64,000 nucleotides of DNA from Otatea glauca (lineage: Eukaryota > Streptophyta > Magnoliopsida > Poales > Poaceae): positions 61,355,524 to 61,419,523 of the forward strand of contig CM070722.1 of assembly GCA_036346275.1 (NCBI GenBank), given 5' to 3'. Position 1 is the first letter of the stretch. Each line of letters opens with the position of its first letter. This document shows, in pieces, positions 1 to 11,816 of the stretch. A model generated the notes under the pieces. The model saw nothing but the letters and a program-made list of their open reading frames with translations. It searched no databases and was not told the DNA's origin. A program made the position numbers and the translations under genes.

Positions 1-234
1 AAATGATTCGGTGTTCATTTGCCTACCATGGAACATTATTGTAAATTCAGATAGAGTTTGCGCTGTTGGCATTCTTGTTCTAACTTAGGAAGTGAGTATT
101 TGGTCAGATTTTGTCATTGTAAAGTGGACATGATACTTCAAAAAATATTACTAGGAGATTACCAAATTTTGCTGCATAACCTGATGTCGAATATAATTTT
201 ATTCTTTTTTTAGTTAGATTTAGGCCATTTTTTT

Positions 235-655
235 AGGGTCGTGCTTTTTAGCTTATAGCTTAAAGCCAGTTTTTAGGCTTAAACGGCTTAAAAGTAATCA
301 GTTTTTATACACGGTAGAAGTGGGTAAGTTTAATCTAACTTCAGTGGTATTAGTTTAAAACCAACCCTCAATGAGAGAAGAGAGGTAAACAGCATGCCAT
401 GGCATGATCAGTAGATGCAGATTGATGGATGGAGGTGGAAAGCGAGAAGTTGAGACTAGCACAAGAATACAAGATGGATTTGTGTACCCATAGGCTTGTT
501 TATTAGGCTTATACAAACAAATTGGACATCGGTGACTTTTGGCATTTAGTTATATGAAGACTTATAACTTTTGAAAAAGCCCAGGGAAAAAACACCTATT
601 TATTTAGACGTTGACTTTTGACTTTTAAACTAGTGAAAAAACCCAAACAAACATG
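235..655. repeat. MITE-like AT-rich repeat in the last visible intron
   Basis: This stretch lies in the intron downstream of the third exon of the minus-strand membrane-protein gene. It contains runs of short related words such as agcttaaa and ggcttaaa and ends in a motif (aacccaaacaaacatg) typical of grass MITE ends. I could not pair the ends base by base, so the class is uncertain. The rest of 1-843 is AT-rich and shows no exon that I recognise. Confidence 0.3.
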
Positions 656-843
656 TCTTAACCTAACCAAGAGGATCTTTCTTTTTTACATTCGGTAAGA
701 TCTCCAAAAGGTGTGCCACTTCAAGGCCATCCGAGCAAAAAAAATTAGGATGCATAAATTTCGAGATTTATCCATGATTTGGATTTCTTCTCCCCACTGT
801 GCATTGTGGTGGTTTCACCATATCGGTGCGTGGAGGATCTTAC

Positions 844-3800
844 CCTTCTTTTAGGCGCACAGCGCCATCGCAGGATAAATCGTTGTTCGCCAGCCAGCTC
901 TTCAGGTTTCGTGACGCGCCCTTGCTATCGCCATCGAAGCTTATCGTTCTCTGCTTGATCATCGAAGTGATCTTGGCACCTTCCCCTGCACGCACGTAGA
1001 ATCTCTTCCCAGAATTCCTGTCAGAGATGTAGAAGTTTGCCACACGCGCCTGCCAGATAAAATGGCAAAGCCAAGAACGGAACACATGGCACGTCAGTAC
1101 AGGTTGAGATATTTCAGTTTCGATTACTGACTATTTGCACGCGAACTGTGCGTGATTCGGGAAGATGTGTGTGTATAGAAGGTAGAGGCTGACCTCGGAG
1201 ATTATCTGCTGCCATCGGGAGCAGCAGCCGGCCCATCGACGGTGCTCGTACAGCTGAATGGACGCGAACACGCACCGTGCTGCGACGTGGAAGTAGGCTC
1301 CGAGAGGGAGGCGACCGCAGGTGACTTGCTGCAGGACACGGCGATCTTATTATATTATAACAGAGCATGCCAACAAGTCTCGAAATAACTCCAATCTTCA
1401 GTGCGTATGCAGTGTACTTTCAGTTTTATCTTTCTAGCCATTGCTTGCACAGGGATCGCAAGTTAGCAACGCAATCCATGCCTTTGTGAAGCAAAAGTGG
1501 TTCGGTAGGTTGTCTTCCTCAAGGAAGCCACTGACCACCGGATGCGACTTAACCGGCGTTTTGACATTCTCCGACGCATAGCCAAATGCAAGCAACAATT
1601 TGGACCTGAGAATTAAGCTATGCACCCACACAACACGGCCTTAGCAACGTTGCCCTGCATGGCTTGCTACCGAGCTAAGCTTCCAAGCATAGGTTAATAT
1701 ATATATTGTGATACGCTCTGGCCTCTAACTATTTTTATCTTTACTAATTGAAGACTCCTACAGAAGCTCCACGTTAATCCTAGATTAAAAAGAAAAAGAA
1801 AAAAATACCACGTTAATCTAAAGAAACAAAAATGACTAGAAATTCTCACGTTAAATAAAAAGCATCCATGCCTCATAGCCTGCCGAACAACGTACATGGA
1901 AGCTAGAATTAAGCTATGCTTATAGAATCCTACTGCTACACTAATCCTTGATTCTCCCGTTTGCTACCAAAGTATCGATCGGAGAAGACAAAAAAGTGAG
2001 TCAATCTTGCCAAATAACATCCAAGAGATACATTCGCTGACTCGGGGCTTGTCTGGGAGCTGCGGCTGGGTTAAAAAGCTGCTTTTGATTTGCTGGGCTG
2101 TAAAGCAACTGTAGCCGGTGACTGTGGCTTTTCTTGTTATACTGTTTGGCAGCTATAGCTTTTGTGGGCCAATCGAGCGGGGAAATAGTAACATAGCGAA
2201 GTACAGCGGTGTCCAAGTGGGAGGTGATGTGGAGGTGATGAGGCGGGTGGCGGAGGTCGGGAAAGCGGAGCGAGCGAGGTGAGAGGTGGTCAAGCGAAGC
2301 CATAGCTGAAAAGCTCCTCCCCAATAGTTGCAGCTTTTAAGGGTGTTTCTGTTGTGACTTAACTTCCTAATTGCTTTGCAGCTATACTATTTGGAGGAGT
2401 TTTTAACCCAAAACTGAAACACATCCCAAACAGCCAAACAGTAAGGCATAATACAAACTAGGTTGGACCGTATACGCATAGGAGATGGCAGCAGGCCAGC
2501 ACGTGTGCAATATATAAGATTATATAATGTTTCAAGCCCATATATTTTTTACACATCATAGATGAACTTGATCGAAATAATTCGAGACAACTAACAATGC
2601 AAGGTAACAAAAGAATGAATTAAGGTCAGCATGCTTCTTTCATTATGCTTAATGGATCCTCATGAAAAAGGTTAGCATAACAACGACAAAAAAGTAGAGA
2701 TTACAAGAAATATAATTCGTCAATTGAATGGATCCTCTTCAATTATCAGCTTTATCAAATGAATTAGTACAAATTGGAATGTAGGGTCTGCATGTCACGT
2801 TTTATGTTCTGCCTACGTATTTGAACTGTACTCAAATAAATAAGACATTTTAATAAAGTAAATTATAAAAAATTTGTATCTATGTATAGAATTCTAAAAG
2901 AAACTAACGGCATCTAAATATATCTATTTATCTATATCTATATTGTTTTTGGTGAGGAATCTATATCAAAACTGATTGGATGCTCTCCTAGAAGTCAAGT
3001 CACTATGTTAATTGTAGGAGGAAAAATAAAAAGAAATTAAAAAATAGCTAGATTTTATAGAAAGGAAAGAAGAAAGTTAAACATTATAATAACTGTGGTA
3101 TCCATACGTACACAAATTTTAAGTAAAAATAAGGAAACTAAAATTTTGAGCATTCAAATCTGAAATTAAATGTTTAACAAACAGTTTGAATAGATTTCGA
3201 ATTAAATTTACAAAAAAATATATTAATATAATATTGTCGTCGAATGTCCGGTCCGTGCGAATGCACAGGCTAAAGACTAGTGATGCTAATAACTTAACAA
3301 GAATACTAAAAGCCGTGCTTTCTTGGCAACACGAGTGAAGAACAGAGGCGTGTTTGGGATGTAACAGAGTACAGATGCAACAATCAAGCAGAGATGATAT
3401 AGTCAACAGACGTAAGCAAAACACTAGCTTTTTGAGTCTGATGAGGAGATAGAAAAACAAAGCTCACCCCGGTGATCTTGACGAGCTCGCCGACGGGCAT
3501 GTCCCCATGGTCGAACACCGTGTCGGGGAACCGCCGGAAGAACCTCTCCGCCTCCGCGGCCCTCCGCCGCACGTTCCACGCGAGCACCGCCGCGGCGGCC
3601 ACCACCGCGCCGCACGCCGCCGCGAGCACCTCCCACCGGCGCCACGCCACGAGGCAGAACACCCCGGCGCCGACCCCGGCCGCGGCGACCACGGCCACGA
3701 GCATGTAGCACGCGAACGGGACCCCGAGCCTCGCCCGCCCGCGTGCGACGACGGCCGCCTCGACCTCCCCCTCGTCGCGCCTCCTGCTCGCCTTCCTCCA

Positions 3801-4115
3801 CGACCCGCCGCGGGACGGCGACGGCGCGGGCGACGGCAACGGCCCGACGAGGAGCCCCGAGTGCGAGAGCTGCGACAGCGGCCCGGAGGCCGGCGACGGC
3901 GAGGGCCGGGGCAGCGGGCCGGAACTGCGGCGCGACGAGGCCGGGGACGGCGCCTGCGACGCGGGGATGTCGAACATCCGGCCGAGCTCCCCGGACCGCG
4001 ACACGTCCCCGCCGGTATACGGCGGCGTGGCCATCGACCCCAACGACAGCCGCCGCTCCCTCCTCCTGTCCGGCGCCGGGCCGGACACGTACATACCGCT
4101 CCCTATCTGGTGCAT
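844..4115 (-). CDS. At1g16860-like two-helix membrane protein, exons 1-3 (3' end off window)
   Basis: Three exons on the minus strand: 4115-3468, 1328-1194 and 1049-844, about 329 codons. Donors are gtgagc, gtcagc and gtaaga; acceptors are ctgcag and tggcag. The start is the ATG at 4115, giving MHQIGSGMYVSG, which aligns with the family N-terminus SHQLSNGLFVSG. Family landmarks visible are PYTGGDV (32-38), SGELGRMFDI (41-50), a Ser/Pro/Gly-rich low-complexity region (51-105), two hydrophobic helices (about 132-158 and 161-182) and FRRFPDTVFDHGDMPVGELVKITG. Exon 2 gives QVTCGRLPLG and exon 3 NFYISDRNSG and VRLKEG, as in Arabidopsis At1g16860 relatives. Function in the family is unknown; it is predicted to be membrane bound. 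Intron 1 is 2.1 kb and holds a MITE. The expected last exon (after RLKEG) is not between 1 and 843, so the gene either continues off the left edge or is truncated. Confidence 0.8.
2045..2425. repeat. MITE in intron 1 of the membrane-protein gene
   Basis: The left end reads cttgtctgggagctgcgg followed by gggttaaaaagct. The reverse complement of the right end reads tgtttgggatgtgtttcag followed by gggttaaaaactcc. These form imperfect terminal inverted repeats of a non-coding element inside the large first intron. The remainder of the intron (1330-3467) is AT-rich and I see no exon in it. Confidence 0.4.
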
Positions 4116-4793
4116 CTCCCGACGTGACGCAAGCGTGCGCGCGATCAAAAGCGAGCTCAAGAAGTGGAAGCAACAAGGAGACGACGTGATGCGAGGCTAC
4201 TGCCGCTTTAGGTCGCAACGTGATGTCGTGATCATCTTATCAAGAAGAGCAAGAACAGAATAGGATACGGTGACACTGCGCTGGGCTGCGCTGCACCTGG
4301 CTCCGAGTTTATTCTGCGTGTTGCGTAGTCGCGAATTAATTCGAGGTCGGCATGACTGGATGCTATCAGTACTTGTTAACCACATAAGTACTAATTTTAA
4401 TTAGTTCGGTCTTCGTGGCTTTATTTGCATTTTGATTATGAGCAGCTAATGGAGCGTGAGATGGTTGGTAATACGGACGGAAGAGGCGGTAATACTGAGG
4501 AGCCACACCCACACGCGTTTTACTCTCGTGCCGGCATGCACTACGTACGTGTACGCGACGTGGTAGTATACCGTTTTGTACGTACATCTTTATCGCAACA
4601 CCAGAAAGTTTCTCTGCGAGGACACAGCCGGCACAGTACGCTTCAGTGTGTTCTGTTGAAGTGAACGGCTAGGTTTGTAAGACTTTGCAGCCGAGAATAT
4701 CATGAGATCAAATCTTAGAAGATCCAATGATAAACCCACGTAATGTGTAAGTGGGAAACAAACCGTGGCTTTTGACCACAGCATCCTCATGTA
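4116..4793 (-). other. 5' flank of the membrane-protein gene
   Basis: This is the space between the ATG at 4115 and the left LTR of the Copia element at 4794, so the promoter must lie here or inside the retrotransposon. It contains TA-rich words, for example an agaataaac on the minus strand near 4310, but no strong TATA box that I would commit to. No open frame here looks like a gene. Confidence 0.35.
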
Positions 4794-5321
4794 TGTTACG
4801 CTCCAATCCTTTTTTTTTAATGCGTAGCAACCCCATCCGATTAGAGTTGTATGAAATAAAACACAAACATACGTAGTCTCAAGAATGAAACAACTCAATC
4901 TCATAGTGAGAATTAAAATAACGACGTTGAAGCAACCACGATAAAAGAGAAGATTCAGCGAAGCTTACCATAAATTCTTTAAAGCACAAACTCAAAATAG
5001 TATAAGTGATTATTGTTCTCTCTCAACTTCTTGAACCTTTTAGGAACTTTGGATCTTTGTCTTATACAACAATCTAGTGCTCAAGAATAACTAGTCTTTA
5101 ATCATCTCGTGCACCTCTAGCTTTGGATGAATTAGCTTGTAGCTTCTTAGTTGCTTGGGTTCTCCATTATCACCCCTAAGTTTATATAACCTCCCTAATT
5201 CTTCTTCAAAATAAATAGGAATTCTAGTCCTATTAGGATTAGGAACCATAATCATATTAAGATTTATCCATCACACCTTCCTAAATCCTAAAAGGCTACA
5301 TACGAGTCATCATATTTAACA
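4794..5321 (-). repeat. Copia LTR, left copy (3' LTR)
   Basis: It begins TGTTACGCTCC and ends TTTAACA, the expected TG...CA ends. It aligns along its length with 10401-10920 and with the solo copy at 35520-36041; shared blocks include gatgaagcaacc/gaagcaaccacga, attctttaa, acaatctagt and ctaatc. Its right end abuts the polypurine tract of the minus-strand element. Confidence 0.8.
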
Positions 5322-6011
5322 ATCTCCATCTCGACTCTTATTCATTTAAGTCATCATGCTCATAAAAAACATGCTCGTCGGCTTCATATTTTTTCCTCCC
5401 TATTTGGGAGTACTCTCACCACAGGGGCTTATGCACATCACCATAATATGTGTTTTTGGTGTTTAGGCTTAGCCATCAGAACTCTCTGTGTTAGAGACAT
5501 TTCTTTATGTAATTTAGTTAACCACACCTTATGTTCCTACAGCCTTCTATGTCATAGGTTTGTACCGCCTTCGAGCCCCATCTGCTCGATGATACTTCAT
5601 GGCTGGTTCCGCCACATCTTTCTTCTTTCAACAGCTCACACCTTCACCTTTACGCCTGCTAGATTTTATAACCATGTTTGCAATTCCGCACATAACTACA
5701 GTTTAGATTTGATTACCTATCGTTGACGACACGGTTTTCTTCTACTAATCAGGATTTTTATTAAGCCTCCAATTTGTTGCCCTTCTTTTAGGTTTACCCA
5801 TCAATCAGTATCCTCCATTACTCCAGATACTTTCTACAATCACTTATCCTTTGTAAGTAACGTTTTTGACTCTACCTTGAAATAATACCTTACAACCTTC
5901 GAGTTCAAGTGGCCTCACAGACATTAAAATTTTTCTTTAATTTAGGAGCATACCGAACTCTCATCAATGTGCGATGTGCTCCATCATACATCTCCAATGT
6001 AACGTTCCCAC

Positions 6012-6260
6012 CTAAGCAATTGCATACTTCTTACAATCAACCAAGCGAATATTTCCATACACCGAGCGTAGAGATCGTTCATCAAATATCTCCCTTGTCA
6101 AACATATGTGAAAGCAACAACCTGAATCTAATATACATTCATGAGAAGTACTTGATTGATTGACGAAAAGTACATCCGAATCATCTTTTGCTACTGACCT
6201 TGAGCATACACTATTCATTTGCTTCAAACCCGAAAAACCTTTTATCATATTATCTTCCTT
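6012..6260 (-). pseudogene. Copia pol fragment, pre-protease to protease start
   Basis: The minus-strand frame reads ...SSTSHECILDSGCCFHICLTREIFDE..., which matches the start of Copia pol, where a (W)ILDSGCSFHMC block carries the aspartic-protease catalytic Asp. Only about 80 codons survive before stops. The upstream side ends at the junction with the inserted block at about 6262-6285. It is not a functional gene. Confidence 0.7.
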
Positions 6261-7349
6261 TGTAAGGTCGAGGATGCCGACTAGAGGGGGGTGAATAGGC
6301 GACTTTTAAAAATTACTACGATTTTCTACAAATCAATTCACCCCTAATTACCCTTATGTCAAAACCTTAACAATAATTAATACGAAAGCGATAAACTAAG
6401 GTTTTGACAATCAAAACCTAAATCGATTAGGCTCACTATGTGCACTAACTAATTATGTCTCTAGCAATAAATTGCAATCCTAAAAACAACAAGCAATCAA
6501 TCAATTTAATTCTATTAATGTAAATTGCCTGAATATAAATAGTGAATGGAAAACAAGTACAAGAGACACAATATTTTTTACCGTGGTGTTCAGAGACTTG
6601 CCGGTCTCCCATAATCCACCTTGAGGTTAGCCCAAACGAATTGGACCGGCTCTACGAATTGAGCATCCACCTCGAATCCACTAGTGGTTGTTCTTTCCCC
6701 CTCCGGGTAGGCGAGCACCAACCTTCACAACTTGTCGGGGCTTCTCACAACCTTCGTAGAGAAGCTCACCGCGCACGACGCCTCCACGCCGTCTAGGTGT
6801 CGACAAACACCAAGAGTAACAAGCCAAGCCTTCCCGCTTGAACTTCACTTAGTGCAACACATACACTACGGTGATCACCAAGTGCAACACATGCATAATG
6901 GCTCCCTCTAGTGCAACACATGCACAAGAGGCTCTCAATCCACTTCTAATTGCAACACACGCAATTAGAACTCACTCTTAGCTCAAAAACCAAATGTGAG
7001 TGTGCAACACATGCAACACCTCACCCAAATGATCAATGGAACTAGCAAGCTTAAAATGCCAGCCCCTAAAGCTCCTTATATAGCCCCCCAATAAAAACTA
7101 GCCGTTGGGGGCAAATTGGGCAAAAGTGCCCTGGGAGCCCGGTCATACCGCCCGCCGGTATGACCGCTCCTCAGAGCCAATGGCTAAAAAACTAGCCGTT
7201 ACACAGAAAACCCGGTCATACCGCGTACTGGCCACTCGGTCATACCGACAAGCGGTATGACCGGAGGGGGTCCGGTCATATCGCCCCCTCTGACCGAAGT
7301 CCGATTTCGCGCGATCTTTTCTCCAAACTTTTCCAAGATTTGATTCTTT

Positions 7350-7870
7350 TAGCCATGTGATGATCAACACATGATCAAGTCAATTTACAAAACACATTTG
7401 CAAACCCTATTCACATTCTCCAAAGAATCGCTTTAAACTCCAATTTATTTGCAAAACATATTCGCAAATAAACTACAAACCTATGAGATCAATTCTCTTA
7501 GCCATGTGATGATCAACACATGATCAAGTCAATTTGCAAAACACATTTGCAAACCCTATTCACATGCTCTAGGATCGAAACCCATAACCTCAAATTCATT
7601 TGGAAAACACATTTGCAAATAACAACTTCAACTTATTTGCAAAACATATTCGCAAATAAACCACGAATTTATGAGATCAATCCTCTTAGCCATATAAGGA
7701 TCAACAAATGATCCCAACACTTTGCAAAACATATTTGCAAATGCCAACACATGCTCTAGGATCGGAATCCATAACTTCCAGCTCATTTGCAAATAACAAA
7801 TCAATTCAATATTTTGTAAACTCAAAGCAAAAAACCAAGCTTAGCCTTGTGATGATCAACACATGATCAA
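7350..7870. repeat. Tandem repeat, about 147-190 bp unit, about 3.5 copies
   Basis: The phrase ttagccatgtgatgatcaac recurs near 7350 and 7497 and in altered form near 7686 and 7840. Each is followed by atttgcaaaacacatttgc-type words. The copies diverge in length and sequence. Confidence 0.7.
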
Positions 7871-7889
7871 ATCAAAAGCTAAAACACTA

Positions 7890-8352
7890 AAGCATGAGCT
7901 CTCTATTTGCAACACAAGCAAATCTTTAGCACCATGCAAAACAACCACTATTCAAATCAAGTTGCATGAGCTCTCTCATTTTGCAACACATGCAAAACTT
8001 AGCTCAATGCAACAACCAAAACAATCTCAAGTGCATGAGCTCTTTATTTGCAACACATGCAAATCTCTAGCTCCATGCAACCACTTTAAACCAAATTGCT
8101 TGAGCTCTCTCTTTTTGCAACACATGCAAAACTTAGCTCCAAGCAATAACCACATAAACATCATTGCATAAGTTATCTCCCTTTTTGCAACACATGTAAA
8201 TCCATAGCTTCATGCAAAAACCAAATAAATTAAGATGCAAGCATGAGCACCCTTATTTGCAACACATGCAAATACTTAGCTCATGCAAAATCCAATGCAC
8301 GAGCTTCACCCATTCACAACACATGCCAAATGGTTAGCTCTATGCAAAAACC
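7890..8352. repeat. Tandem repeat, about 65-70 bp unit, about 7 copies
   Basis: Each unit carries gcatgagctctct, then tttgcaacacatgcaaa, then cttagctccatgcaa with small changes. Seven degenerate units can be counted. There is no coding potential beyond short chance frames. Confidence 0.75.
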
Positions 8353-9737
8353 GATCAAGAGAGTGAGCTAGAGTGAACCGAATTGAGTTCATCAACATAT
8401 GATGAAGCTCAAGCTAAACGACTCAACCCCTCTTAATAGTACGGCAACCTAACTAGCAACCCGGTCTCCATCCAAACAATGAGACCGGTAAAAGACTAGG
8501 AACACATCCTTAACCCTAGCTAGTTATACATATGCCTCTAGCGATTCACTTGGAGCTTTTATGATTTTCAATCATCTTCTCTCTAGGATCGAAACTTCTT
8601 CTTGCTCATCAACACATGATGAACCTTCTTTAGCCCTTCTCTTCTCTTCGGGATCACCTCTTGAAACTCATCAACACATGATGACTTCTCATTTCTGATT
8701 CTTTATCTTTTTGGACTCAACCTACTTCACAACTCATTGAAGATCGTTAGTCCAATAAACACGGTTGTCTCAATCATTATCGTACTCCATTAACACATAA
8801 TGGATGCCTCTAAGATCGATTGAGCACAATCCGAATTAATTTGAATGATTAATTGTGTCTTGAGTACTTTGATGCAACTAATACTTCATTATACTCAAGA
8901 ACTTTTCGCTTGTCTTTAATCAACAAGGAACAAAATCAACACATGATGAAATGTTCTTTGATTTGATTAAAAGACAACTGAACTCAATTTAAATTTTATT
9001 TAAATTGACATGAGTATATATTAACTACACAAGTTTTCATATACTCATTTGGATGGAAAGTAATGATCCAATATGTTTGAGTGATGGAAATAGGATCAAT
9101 ACATTTAGACCATCAACTATAGAACAAACTCCATTAAGTATGTGCATATAACTAATTGAACATGGAATCAATATGCACATAGTTAATCTTAGATTGCATA
9201 TGAGTTTATTCTATATTTGCATGAGTATACTACAACTACACAAGTTATATATACTCAAAGTGTTGTTTCAAAGTCTTGATCCTTTATATGTTATTTAGCA
9301 ATAGGACTTGGGTCAATATTATTGAAACATCAAGTTAAATTATAAACTCCCCCTAGATGTGTGCATTCATGTAATATATGAATTAGGAACATAATGCACA
9401 TATTTGGACTAAAGCAATGGAAGAGTTAATACTTTAACTTGAATCTTAAGTATGCATTAAGACAATAGAGTGAATACAAGTGAATACCTTTGGTTTTCCA
9501 TTTTTCATCCAAATTTGAGACTAATAAAAATGTAGCTCAATTAAACATGTTAGTCTCATAATAATTAGATTTATCATTAAACAATGATTAAACATTAATA
9601 TTAAACCAATCACCAAAACTAACGGAGCTTTAACTTACATCCTTGTCACATAGATATCATACATGTGTGCTCTTACTTTCACCCTTCTTCTCCATATAAC
9701 TCTTGCTTTTACATGCAACACCTACTGTAGCCAATGC

Positions 9738-10380
9738 TTAATCACTCGAGAATGAATATTTCAATGGCTTTTTCAAGAACTCTACCTCTAATAGATATGC
9801 GACTGTTCCGTTGATGTTGAGAGTGCTTTTCCCGACAAGAATATTCATCACCAATTGCTCCCATGATGATAGTTGAGATGATGCCAGTATGACGAATTTA
9901 TCGTTTTCCTCAACTTTCTCATCCACACTAATTAGCTGCGTAATAAGCTTGTTGAAGATATTGAGATGGTCAACGAACCGTGTACATTTCTCCATATTCA
10001 ACATGTACAGTTATCGATTTAGCACCCACTGATTTGTCAATGATTTCGTCATATACGATTCTTCTAAGTCATTCTATAATTTCTTCAGTGAATTCTATTT
10101 GATTACCGAGTACTTATCTCATCAGAGAGATATATACGGATTGCACTAACTTTCTCCCGCTCCATCACCTTTTAGTCTTCAGTAGAAGTCTTTTTCGGTT
10201 TATCCTCTTTAAGAGCAGTAGTTAACTCTTGCTGGAAAAGAATATCCTTCATCACCATTAGCACATGGTGGAATTTTTCTCCGTCGTTAAATTTCTCCAC
10301 TTGGTTCCACATCATCGACATCGATCTTAATTTTGTGCCACCTAACACTTTGCCGACCTTCTCAAAATTTGATTAATCCG
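9738..10380 (-). pseudogene. Copia gag (UBN2/retrotran_gag type) remnant
   Basis: On the minus strand, just inside the primer-binding site, the reading resembles Copia gag: a FEKVGKVLGGTKL start, LSDEISTR, then MEKCTRFVDHLNIFNKLITQL and SSWEQLVMNI, as in the UBN2 domain. Several stops and frame changes interrupt it, and the longest open part is 88 codons (10004-9738). It ends where the inserted block begins. Confidence 0.75.
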
Positions 10381-10386
10381 ATCTTG

Positions 10387-10398
10387 GCTCTGATACCA
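10387..10398 (-). other. Primer-binding site (initiator Met tRNA)
   Basis: The minus strand reads TGGTATCAGAGC, the classical plant Copia primer-binding site, two bases downstream of the end of the 5' LTR. Confidence 0.85.
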
Positions 10399-10400
10399 CT

Positions 10401-10920
10401 TGTTGCACTCTAATACCCATTTTTGTGCGCAGCAGCCCCGGAACGGATGAGAGTTTTGTGTGATAGATCACGAGCGTTCAAGAATGAAGCAAATGAATCT
10501 CGTAGAAAGAACCAGCATAACGACTTGAAGCAACCACGATGAGAGAAAAGATTTGGCGAAGCCAGCCACAAATTATTTAAGCACAACCTCAAAAGAGTAC
10601 AAGGGATTGTTGCTCTCTTACAACCTCTCAAACCTTTTAGTACTTTTAGATTCTTACCCTATATACAACAATCTAGTACTAAAGAATAACTTAGTCTCTA
10701 ATCCCCTCGTGCACCTCTTACTTTGGATGAGTTGGGTCGTGGCTTCTTGGTTGTTGAGTTCTTCATGACCACCACCTCTAGGCTTATATAGTCTCCCTAA
10801 TTCTTCAAAACAAATAGAAATCATACTCATATTGGGATTAGAAATACTAATCTTATTAGAATTCATCTAGCAAATCTTTCTAAATCCTGAAAAAATAGAT
10901 ATGAGTCACCATATTTAATA
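10401..10920 (-). repeat. Copia LTR, right copy (5' LTR)
   Basis: It begins TGTTGCACTC and ends near TTTAATA, where CA appears mutated to TA. It aligns with 4794-5321. On the minus strand it lies immediately upstream of the primer-binding site, so it is the 5' LTR. Confidence 0.8.
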
Positions 10921-11144
10921 CTATACACCAATTGGACTAGCCACGGTCGGCCAAATATGTTATGTTTGATGTTAGTACAGATGAAAACATCATCTAACAC
11001 TCCATTTCCAATGCGTAATCCATTGAACTAGATGCAAAATGGGCCCGCGTGTTGCTACGGGCTGAAGGAATCGCTGACACAGGCAGAGATTCTAACAGAG
11101 AAAGGAAATCTTTTTCAGGAACACCTAAAAAGTAGAAAACCAAA

Positions 11145-11600
11145 TTGTCATAATTTTTAAAAATTGCAAAAGCTTGATCATGATCCGATTTTTTATGGTA
11201 GATCAAGCATGCTCTCTGGACCTTTTTCAAAAAAAATTAAAGAATTTACAAATCTTATAGCTCAATTAAATAACTGAAGTTGCTTTAAGTGCGTCACTAG
11301 CACTGTCAGAATTTTTAAAAATATGAAAAGTGTGATCATTATTTGAAATTTTTACAGTAGCACATGCATGCTCTCAGGACCCTTATCAAAAAAACATTCA
11401 AGAATTTGCAAATTTAGTAGCTCAACAAAATCAACAAAGTTACTTTAAATGCATCAGTAGCATTGCCAGAATTTTTAAAAATCACACAAGTTTGATTATG
11501 ATATGAATTTTTTATTATAGGTTAGGCATGCTTTGAGGACCCTTCTAAAAAAGTTTCAAACATATACAATATGATTTAATAGGTCAATCAAATCAGCAAA
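11145..11600. repeat. Tandem repeat, about 160 bp unit, three copies
   Basis: Copies start at about 11145, 11305 and 11464 with the word gaatttttaaaaat. Each continues with a tgatcatgat-like word, gcatgctctcaggaccctt and tagctcaa. The flanks at 10921-11144 and 11706-11816 show nothing I recognise. Confidence 0.7.
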
Positions 11601-11634
11601 TTGGATGCAAAAATCCAGAAAAAATCAATTTCCA

Positions 11635-11705
11635 TGGGATTCAAACCTGAGACCTCACATACGCAGTCTAAGCCGTTTGCCAACTAAGCTAAGGATCACT
11701 TATGA
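11635..11705 (-). other. tRNA-derived SINE-like head (A and B boxes)
   Basis: On the minus strand, TAGCTTAGTTGG (11691-11680) matches the RNA polymerase III A box and GGTTTGAATCC (11647-11637) the B box, about 32 bases apart. The rest does not fold as a proper tRNA that I can recognise, so this is more likely a SINE head or tRNA relic than a tRNA gene. Confidence 0.45.
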
Positions 11706-11816
11706 AATATGATACGCAATAAATATATGAGGCTAGGCAGCACTCCAGTGTAGAAACTATAGGGAAAAACGCCGTGTGATGGGCAAGCGGACGAGGTGTC
11801 GTATCTCCCAGGATTA

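Larger units (their letters stand above)
6270..9730. mobile_element. Unclassified non-coding insertion inside the Copia element
   Basis: It starts near the phrase gactagaggggggtgaatag, which I recall as recurring at the ends of repeats in many grass genomes, and ends just before the gag remnant. It interrupts the Copia internal region between gag and protease. I see no coding region. It contains many copies of gatcaacacatgatca and gcaacacatgca words and two tandem arrays listed separately. The termini and target duplication could not be fixed, so class (possibly an LTR or large retrotransposon derivative) is open. Confidence 0.5.
4794..10920 (-). mobile_element. Copia-type LTR retrotransposon, decayed and split by an insertion
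   Basis: Two related LTRs (4794-5321 and 10401-10920) flank remnants of gag and protease that both read on the minus strand. A primer-binding site complementary to initiator Met tRNA (tggtatcagagc on the minus strand, 10387-10398) sits two bases inside the 5' LTR. A purine tract (gagatggagat on the minus strand, next to 5322) precedes the 3' LTR. Copia affiliation comes from the gag fragment and from the DSGC-type protease. Internal sequence between about 6270 and 9730 is replaced by an unrelated insertion. Most of pol (5330-6000) is too decayed to read. No clear target duplication was found (atgta to the left, ctata to the right). Confidence 0.8.

Noticed and set aside
3424..4218. Long frames on both strands over exon 1 of the membrane-protein gene
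   Set aside because: GC-rich shadows; only the frame with PYTGGDV and SGELGRMFDI matches a known family and has a splice donor at its end.
7890..8352. CRISPR array
   Set aside because: Units are degenerate and contiguous with no spacer pattern, and the genome is a plant.
11635..11705. A functional tRNA gene
   Set aside because: A and B boxes are present, but I could not form an acceptor stem and anticodon arm, so it is called SINE-like instead.
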